Of a DNA stretch of 64,000 nucleotides, positions 56,643 through 64,000 are shown piece after piece (the first letter of the stretch is position 1; the number at the start of each line of letters is the position of its first letter). The position numbers and the translations under genes are program-made. The DNA lies in NCBI GenBank assembly GCA_022836615.1, contig MU405304.1:1-64000 (forward strand). The letters are read 5' to 3'. Origin of the DNA: Annulohypoxylon bovei var. microspora (Eukaryota > Ascomycota > Sordariomycetes > Xylariales > Hypoxylaceae). The notes beneath the pieces were generated by a model. It had not been told where the DNA came from, ran no database searches, and saw only the letters and a list, made by a program, of their open reading frames with translations.

Positions 56643-59169
56643 ATGGCTATAAATGCGACGGCGCACTCCCACTCGAGGGAGCCGGATATTCGACTAGAGG
56701 ACTACCTCGATGATAAGCTCCAGTCCACTACCGATTTCGAAAGTCTCGAGACTCTACTAGCAAGCGTCGAGGTCCAACGCAGCCAGCTCCAGACCCAGCT
56801 TGACGATGCTACCAAGGAGCTCGAAGACGCTCGGCGCGCAGCCCAAGATCGCCAGGGCGGGCTCTCCAAGTCTATAGAGGAGTTCTACCAGCTCCAGGAG
56901 AGCATCGATGTGCGCATGAAGATAGTCGCCGAGTCGACCGCCCCCGACGAAGCGATCCGCCGCCTCGAACAACCGATGAAGCAGCTCCATAAGGTCGAGC
57001 TCGCTTACCAATATGTTTCGCTGCTGCAAGACGTCGAGAACCTGAGGCTGGAGGCGCGGTCTCATCTGCCGCAGAACCCGAAGGCTGCGCTGCAGTCTTA
57101 CTCGAGACTCAAGAAGCTCAGCATGCGGCTAAGAGAGCTACAAAGAGCGGCGGACGAGGCCGCCACACACCTAGTAAACTATGTTGAGAAGATCACGGAG
57201 GATCTTTGGGAGGAGATGAAGAATACCATGTCCAAGGAGCTGGAGAATGTTCTGAAGAAGCGCGATTGGCCCCAGGGAGTCGATACGAATGCCGAAATAG
57301 ACGATGAATGGCTGCAGTGCTTCGAGAAGCTTATCGATTTACAAGTGCCCGAAATAATCTATTCCGAGAGTGTGGTTACGTTATTGCCCATTGAAGTGAT
57401 GGCGAGGCCTTTCATCCAGTGGTTCCAGTTTCAGTTCATGGGTGATAATGCGACCAGCACCCCCCAATCGTTCGGAACTTTCTGTGTTCCTCAGTTCTTG
57501 TCGCTTATCGATAAATGGGAGGGCTTCTTCCGAGACAACCTGGGTTATGTACTAGCATCCCGATTCCACGAGACCAAAGTGCGGGACTTGTCAGTCTATC
57601 TGGACCCTGCTTGCGCTCTGATCACGGCGTTATTACCTGTGATGAGGGAGAAGGTTAATGATATGGTCCAGCACGGGCTCAAGAATCCGCAATTCTTAAG
57701 CAGTCTTATGGTACAGCTCATGGATCTAGATGATGAGATACGCTCCAGATTTAACTACGATGGTGGCGATCCGGATCAAGGTTGGGCTGGCCTAACGTCG
57801 GAGGTATTGGAAAAACATTTCGATGACTGGTTCAAGGCAGAGAAGGACTTTGCTCTTGAGCGCTATCATGTCATTATGAACTCCTTCGATGCACGAAACA
57901 TCGACTACGACTACAGCGGGAGTGGTAAGATGAAGCCCACACTTGGCGCTGTAAGAGTGACAGACTTGCTGAAGTCCGTCACGTCTCAATATGAGCGAGT
58001 GCGCAGATTCTCTCACAAGCTTCGATTCCTCATCGATATCCAACTTGATATCTTGGATGACTATCACGATCGTTTCAAAGATTCCCTAGACACTTACTAC
58101 ACGATTAATTCGACCTTGGGTCGCACCCTTCACGGACTAACGAAGGAACAAGCCGCTGCCTTGGAAGGTACGGGTGCATTCGAGTCGCTCTGTAAGGTGT
58201 TAGGAAGTTCTGACCACATCATCGCAACTTTGAAAGATTGGAGCAATGAAGAGGTAAGACTCGACAAACGAGAGATGATTATTTGTCTGTTACTAATTAC
58301 GCGCAGTTCTTCGTGACTCTTTGGGAGCAACTTCAGACTAGAGCTAAACAGACTAATGGTGATGGTAATATTGCTAGTGGGATGAGTTATGAGGATGTTA
58401 AGGACAGGACCTCGGCAGTCGTTGGCTTAGATGGTGACGGTGGCATCTTGTTTGACGAGACTATCGCGGCATACACCCATCGTCGCAAGACCGCCGAAGA
58501 ATACCTAGTCACGTCTCTGAATAATTCTCACCAGAAAGAATTTCGACCCTATTTCGCCAAGGCTCATTGGACTACTATTAGTGATAGTACCCATGGTAAG
58601 CTCTGTTATTATCCCCCCTTCGTCAACTTTCTGACTGTATGCAGTTGAAACTTCTCAACTTTCTGTAACGCCCGAGCTTGATGAGCCCCTGAAGGTAATA
58701 TTCACATCTACGTCAATGACATCTGGCATTGTTGCTTACATAATCATAGATTCTCAAGCGAAACCTAACCTTCCTCGCTACCGCCCTGAGCACAGCGGTC
58801 TATCGCCGAATATGGCGGGAGTCGCTTGAGAAGTTGCAGGATTTGCTCTGGGCAAATGTCCTCATCACGCAAAATTTCACGACGCTCGGTGCTGCCCAGT
58901 TTATGAGGGACCTAGAAGCAATCGCTTCTCTGGTAAACCGACACATTCCAGACGGCTCCGCCGCATTCAGCACGCTGCAAGATGGCTTGAAGTTATTGAA
59001 CTTGCCATTAGAGGCCGAGGACGGGAATGTATCTCTCCAGCAAGCCAGCGACCGTGTCTTCACGGATAACACTGAAGCCAAGAAACTCCTAGCCGAGCTA
59101 GGTTTAGAATCCCTCACACCGGCGAACGCCAGGAAGATTCTACAAAGGCGAGTCGAGAATAGCGAATAA
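56643..59169 (+). CDS. RINT1/Tip20-family vesicle tether (Dsl1 complex)
   Basis: Exons 56643..58253, 58307..58595, 58645..58694 and 58750..59169 give 789 aa. It fits the RINT-1/TIP20 family: an N-terminal coiled coil (about residues 40-110), helical body, then F-F-V-T-L-W-E-Q-L-Q, L-F-D-E-T-I-A-A-Y and a C-terminal F-M-R-D-L-E-A-I. Family members tether COPI vesicles to the ER in the Dsl1 (NRZ) complex and bind SNAREs. Introns are 53, 49 and 55 nt. It looks intact and conserved, marking this end of the window as core genome. Confidence 0.88.
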
Positions 59170-59423
59170 AAATTTTGTTATTTTTGCCTACCACAGGCTC
59201 CTAAATCTATTGCAATTTTACGCCCATACGCGACCCACATTCGATGTGTTGTTGAATTGCTCTTTATGCTCTTTAATAAAATCTATGCCCACGAACCCCC
59301 TAAACCCCCCAGTCTTAAGCATCTTTGGTTGAATCCCAACGCCTTGTATTCGTCCCAGGCCGGTAATGATATTCCCTAACTCTCCCTACCTAGTTACCGT
59401 AATTAGGTGCCCGTGCTCGCCGC

Positions 59424-60632
59424 TCAAGCGATCGCCCGCATCGTAGCCTCGACCACGGCGAACGTGCCGGCGCTGACGGGCATAGCTCTCAGCAGCGTGG
59501 GCGCGATGCCCTTCCAGAAGCCGCGGGCGCCCTCGGCGCGCCACGTCTGCGCGAAGCAGTCCCGCATCGTCTTGTACTTCATGCCGGCGCCGAAGCCGTC
59601 GGTCTGCATCTTGCTCTTGACGACGTCGAACGGGTAGCTGGCCAGCCACAGCGCCTCGCCGGCCAGCCCGCCGTAGAACGCGACCTTGTAGGCGGGCACC
59701 TCGGAGCGCCGCACCTTGTTCCGCGCCGCGTCCAGGTTCATCAGGTACTCGAAGGTCAGGAACCAGGTGCCGTACGCGAAGGCCTCGCGCCAGACCGTCA
59801 CGGCCTCGCCGCGGTACAGGCCCCGCAGCACGCCGCCGTGCGCGGCCAGCTTGCGCACGCAGTCCAGGGGCCCCGCGTACAGGCGCGCGGCGCCGTGCGG
59901 CTGCGTCTGCAGGCGGATGCGCACGTGCTCGATGGGCCCCGAGATGGCGGAGTTGGCGACGCCCGCGAAGGCCCCCGCCGCGAAGTACTGGCCGTACCCC
60001 AGCTCCCCCTCTCCCCGCGGGTGCGCGCGCGCGTTCGAGGCCTCGAAGGCGCGCCGCGCCCACCCGAACGCGCCGAACTGGATCGACACGCACGCCCCGA
60101 TCCCCACCAGCGGCGTCAGCGTGCCCTTGTAGAAGGCGAGCGCGCCCTCCTTCGCGTAGATCGAGGTGGCGGCGTCGAGGGCCGAGCTGTAGGCTGTGCT
60201 GGTTTGCAGGCGCACTTTGACGATGTCGAAGGGTTGGCCTGGGGGGTTGGTTAGTATGGGGTGTGAGGTGGTGGTTTGGGTGGGGGTAGGTAGGTAGATT
60301 AGACAAATCGATTTTTTTTCTGTTTATGATTTCGTGATATGATTTTCCTTCGTTTCCTCTGTTTCATGAGAAGCTCATAAGAAGCTCATAAGTAGCTTAT
60401 ATGTCAAGTGAAATAAGATGTTGGGTGTGCGAGTGACTTTCCACCCGGAGTTTCTCGTGACATCTCAACATATCCTCCAGAAATCATCGCCATACGAAGA
60501 AAACAACAAGATGATTAGAATTCACCTACCTATCAGAACCTGTGCAATTCCTCCAGCAGCTCCAGCGAACAAGTCCTTCACCGTATCGAGAGCACCTCCC
60601 TTGGCGTCGAGGTCTTGGGCGGCGTCCCCCAT
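59424..60632 (-). CDS. Mitochondrial carrier (SLC25), Ymc1/carnitine-carrier-like
   Basis: Exons 60632..60530 and 60238..59424 join across a 291-nt intron to 305 aa. Three repeats of about 100 aa, each with the P-x-[DE]-x-x-[KR] signature: Q-P-F-D-I-V-K, G-P-I-E-H-V-R and Y-P-F-D-V-V-K. The first repeat (G-G-I-A-Q-V-L-I-G-Q-P-F-D) resembles yeast Ymc1/Ymc2 and Crc1. It would exchange small organic ions across the inner membrane. Codon use is very GC-rich. It ends 254 bp from the RINT1/Tip20 gene, tail to tail. Confidence 0.9.
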
Positions 60633-62256
60633 CGTGCCCCGCGCTCGATTTCAATTAGCTCCGAAAGTTCGTCACAGCTTTTCACGCCCTCTCTATCTCT
60701 CGCTTAGACTGGACTTTTCGAGTATGAAAAAAAAGTCAATCGACAATTGACTTCTGACCAACGGCGTGGAAGCTGATTATTTATTGTAAGTAAGGCTGAA
60801 TGCGAGTTTGTTTGTCAGACAGCTTCGCCGATATAGGAGATGGGAGACGGTGAAAGGTTCGAATTTGGCCTTATCAATGACCTAAGTCTTTGGATTTTTC
60901 TTTTTGTAGCATGGAGGTCGTGGTGGGGCGCGGAGTAATTATCGATAGTGGGGAAATACAGGCTAAGCTCTGGAGATCAGGGCACCGGTGTACCCTACCG
61001 GTACATGACGCCATCCACGATTGGATTGCACATGAATTTATAATACTTAATATATAGACACCTAGGTAGGTTAACAAACGGTTTATAGACCATATTTTAA
61101 TCCTTTTTCTTACGGATATACAGCTTATAAATACCTACCTATGCATTTGGTAGTTAATGAATTTATTCACGTTGCCTATAATGGATTGGAGGTTTAAAGA
61201 CCCACATACATAGGTACATACATTAAGTTCCTTTATTAGGTACCCACATAGGTGATCAGACAGCTGCCCGCGCAGCCGCGGTTCAATGTTTGTTACATAA
61301 GCGAGGGGTCAATTCGATTTTCAAGCTCTAAATATTCAACTTCGGAAATTTGAGAACAATAGCTTTACTGAACATTCGTATGTGAAAGGAAACCACGTTT
61401 AATCCTCTAAATCCACGGTTCTAACTAATCTCTAGGTGGGGAATTCGGTCGTTTCCCTAGTGGTGTATCGTATCTACTTAAGACATAAGTAGCTTCGGGC
61501 AACGCCTCATCACTTACCTAGGTAGGTTACCCCTTGTAATAATGTTAGTACGAGCTTGTTCCGATACTTTATCAACGGGCGCCCTTTATATCTCGACATA
61601 AAAAATTCAAAAAATATTTATGTTTCGAAAATACGTACCCTACCTATTAATGCAATTAGTAGTTTCAGAAAAGCGTACTAACATTATTACAAGGGGTAAC
61701 CTGTAAACATACATTTTTATTACAAGGTTTAAGGTTACTTGTCAAATTGTCATGTTAATACCTAACAACCTCGATGTTCCAAATGAAACAGATATCTCAG
61801 CTGCAAGCTGATACGATCCAACCACATCCTAAGCCCTCTGAGGGGCTCCAGGGACCCACCAGGGCCCTGGGGCAACGGGCCCTTGGGGTCAACAGGATAC
61901 GACTATTCTTTTCTATATATTAGGTACCAAGGCAGAATGCCCTTGTTTCCCTTAGATAGCTCACCTGTAGTCAATTCAAATCTATAGTCACTCTTTGAAT
62001 CTATAGGACCCTTCAAATCAAGACCCCAGAACCCAGGTTCGTTACAGCTGATTGTCGCCTACTAGGTAAGTAAAACAGGTACTTGTTTAATCGGAAGGGA
62101 GCCACGCTAACTATTAAATAGTTGCCTTTTCACTGTTTACCCTGAGAAACTTGAAACTAGGTCAAGTGCATTTAGACTCTTAGAGTATGGTATTGACACA
62201 ATTAAGTCGCCTACCTATGCCTAAGTAGTCACTGACCCCAACTCATTACCGCCATC
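60633..62256. other. Intergenic, AT-rich
   Basis: No gene supported. Contains a 177-bp foldback element (61525-61701), a TACCTAGGTA palindrome (61515) and a run of CCAGGG/CAGGGCCC-like words near 61847. Confidence 0.45.
61525..61701. mobile_element. 177-bp foldback (MITE-like) element
   Basis: The first 28 bp (starting GGTTACCCCTTGTAATAATG) are repeated as a perfect reverse complement at the end (61674-61701). The AT-rich middle has no coding frame. No clear target-site duplication could be set, so the boundaries are those of the inverted repeat. Confidence 0.65.
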
Positions 62257-62868
62257 ATGGTGTACAAGATGGTGTTTTACGTCGACGGTGGCTGTCGACG
62301 CAACGGCCAGCCTGACGCCATTGGAGCTGCTGCCGCCTGCTTGCTGAATCGAAACCGCACATACCGGCGTGAGACAAGACCTCTATCCACTCAGGAGTAT
62401 TATGCGACAAACCAAAGAGCCGAACTCCTAGCCATGATAGTTGCTCTTGAATGGGCACTAGAGAAAAGCGATGAGCTGCATACAAATCCTTACCTCGACG
62501 TCACCATACATTCAGATTCTAGATATGCAGTTGGATGCATGAGCGAGTGGATCTACAGATGGAGGCGGAACGGATGGAAGAACGCAAGAGGGTTGCCGGT
62601 CGCAAATTGCGATCTTATCAGGGAGGCTTCCGACCTAAATGACCGCCTCAGTGAATTAGGCAGCGTCGAGTTTGTTCACATCCCAAGAGAACAGAACGTG
62701 GATGCCGACAGAGCCTGCAATGAGGCTCTTGATGAACAAGAGGATAACTTAAGCTCGGATAACTCAAGCTCCGGTAACCCAAGCTCCGATTACCTAAACT
62801 TGGAGCTTGAGGGGAACCAATTGGTGCTCGATTTATGTACTATGTATACGTACCTGGACATATATTAA
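62257..62868 (+). CDS. Ribonuclease H domain protein (RNase H1-like)
   Basis: A single exon of 203 aa. The D-E-D-D catalytic set is visible: D10 in Y-V-D-G-G, E56 in N-Q-R-A-E-L-L, D87 in H-S-D-S-R-Y, and D151 in the A-D-R-A end motif. It cuts RNA in RNA:DNA hybrids. It lacks the N-terminal hybrid-binding domain of many RNase H1 proteins and ends in a Ser/Asn/Asp-rich tail. The catalytic residues are intact. Whether it is a cellular RNase H or a domesticated retroelement domain is not clear. Confidence 0.85.
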   Translation: MVYKMVFYVDGGCRRNGQPDAIGAAAACLLNRNRTYRRETRPLSTQEYYATNQRAELLAMIVALEWALEKSDELHTNPYLDVTIHSDSRYAVGCMSEWIYRWRRNGWKNARGLPVANCDLIREASDLNDRLSELGSVEFVHIPREQNVDADRACNEALDEQEDNLSSDNSSSGNPSSDYLNLELEGNQLVLDLCTMYTYLDIY

Positions 62869-63196
62869 CTTGTCACTTAGCTGGAGCCACTGACCATGAT
62901 ATTTAACAATCTAGACTTGGCCTTAAGGTGACACCCAATTGCAATTCGAACATGTGAAGATTCCTCAAACATATCCCGATTTCAGATATTCATAGAGAAG
63001 CCATTTACCTACCTGAGAGGTAGTACCTAGGTAGGCAGGTACCTAACTTAGCAGATTATATAAGCAGCTCTCCCCTTTATCTACCCCTCCCTGCCCTCCT
63101 CCGCTTCCTTTCCCAACGTCATTCCTCTGCACAGATTAAAACGAAGGTATTATCAGACGTACTTCCATCCAACAGTTAGACGCTCAACACGTTCCC
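62869..63196. other. Intergenic
   Basis: Presumed promoter of the last gene; holds TACCTAGGTA at 63024 beside GGCAGGTACCTAAC, and a pyrimidine-rich stretch before the ATG. No gene. Confidence 0.45.
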
Positions 63197-64000
63197 ATGG
63201 ATACTCAAACAATGGATGCCCTTCCTTATTCTCAACCCTTCTACCCTACAATCAGGAATGTCGCTAGAGTTGGCTCGTTTCTACGAACTTGGTTCCGTAT
63301 CCCTCCTGAGCTGTCGGCACGTATCTTCTCTTACGCCTACAACCCATGGCTGTTGAAGCGCAGAAATGAACGGATCAAATATCCCGTCATGTCCCCACCG
63401 ATCGGCAACGGCTTTAGCATTGCAGGCTTATACCTCAGCTCCGAGCCTATTCCCGATCGTCCTGCCTTGCCCAAACGCGTCATCTTCCAGGCTAGGGCAG
63501 CCGACCAAGGATGGGCGACATGGTGCGGAGAAGGCACCCTCAACAACAGCCACACGTGGTTCGAAGCCAGCATTCTGCGTCTCTTAGGCACAGCTGCGAA
63601 TGGTGCGGCCCTTGAGGACGTGCTACAGGATCCTTGGTACGATCCCCAATCCGCTCGGACCGCTCTTAGAGCCCAAGGATGGGACTTTGTAGAGAAGGAA
63701 GACGGAGGTGTAACATGGAAGCTGTTCAATAATATCACGGCAAGCAGTGAGTACAGGACATACACGGCTGAATGGACAAGAGGCGTCCAGACGGAAGAGA
63801 CGGACGAGAGGGTGATGGGGAGCGGCGAAGGCTTCATAGAGCTGTTAGAGCCGAATCATATTGTTGTGCTTTGGGCGAGGGCTGAAGTAAGTTTTCTCTC
63901 TTTCTATCACGTCACGAAGCTGTGTAGGTACTGATCTAAACGTAGCAAGGGATGTGGTGTAATGATGTTGGGGCAGCGACCATTGAAATCGAGTATGAGT
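63197..64000 (+). CDS. Hypothetical protein, partial at window end
   Basis: Exon 1 is 63197..63886 (230 codons); a 59-nt intron with GTAAGT...CGTAG leads to exon 2 from 63946, which is open to the window end. A R-I-P-P-E-L-S-A-R-I-F-S-Y segment near residue 35 resembles an F-box start. Later parts (Q-G-W-A-T-W-C-G-E-G-T-L, H-T-W-F-E-A-S-I-L-R, G-F-I-E-L-L-E-P-N-H-I-V-V-L-W-A-R-A) match a conserved but uncharacterised fungal protein family. The 3' end is missing. Confidence 0.6.

Noticed and set aside
59386..60306. 306-codon minus-strand frame rich in Arg/Pro/Gly
   Set aside because: It is an out-of-frame shadow of the GC-rich mitochondrial carrier exon, whose own frame has the three carrier signatures.
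1..64000. CRISPR arrays, bacterial operons, riboswitches and Rho-independent terminators
   Set aside because: The genes have spliceosomal introns and fungal families; no repeat-spacer arrays are seen, and hairpins found are within transposons or intergenic AT-rich DNA.

Overview
This window comes from a filamentous ascomycete (Pezizomycotina, probably Sordariomycetes; Xylariales is a guess). Genes carry several short introns of about 46-75 nt with GT..AG ends and CTAAC/CTAAT-like branch sites. Intergenic DNA is AT-rich, and HET, HeLo, kinase-ankyrin, NLP-type and Kelch genes are typical fungal families. Exon joins were deduced by eye from reading frame, splice consensus and family resemblance; no alignment or search was run.

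Layout. 1-2.4 kb: a decayed LTR-retrotransposon relic (chromodomain with stops) and a diverged direct repeat showing RIP-like C-to-T decay. 2.5-18 kb: metabolic and secreted genes (a CYP7/8-like P450, a disrupted rhodopsin-domain gene, an M19 dipeptidase, a CYP504-like P450, a short-chain dehydrogenase, a secreted DUF5695 protein). 18-31.6 kb: CCT6 chaperonin subunit, an F-box pseudogene, a secreted NPP1-domain protein, a CCCH-RBR ubiquitin ligase, prenylcysteine oxidase. 31.7-52.7 kb: an accessory, immunity-like stretch with a CorA-like two-helix membrane protein, a Kelch pseudogene, an interrupted HET gene, a kinase-ankyrin protein divergent from a HeLo-pseudokinase protein, a small Cys/His-rich protein and an APH-type kinase. 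53-64 kb: MFS transporter, RINT1/Tip20 tether, Ymc1-like mitochondrial carrier, RNase H and a gene running off the end.

Two things stand out. First, the divergent pair at 43.9-49.9 kb: an active-looking kinase with ankyrin repeats faces a HeLo domain joined to a pseudokinase across a 339-bp promoter. The HeLo-pseudokinase layout resembles mammalian MLKL (four-helix bundle plus pseudokinase), so the pair could be a kinase/executioner cell-death module; this is inference. Second, four short non-autonomous DNA transposons with clear inverted repeats and target-site duplications lie here, and three of them sit in exons. Removing each of those three (plus one duplication copy) restores the reading frame of a rhodopsin-like, an F-box and a HET gene respectively.

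Other signs of decay (Kelch and F-box pseudogenes, TGG-to-TAG stops) fit a repeat-rich accessory region next to conserved housekeeping genes (CCT6, RINT1/Tip20, carrier).
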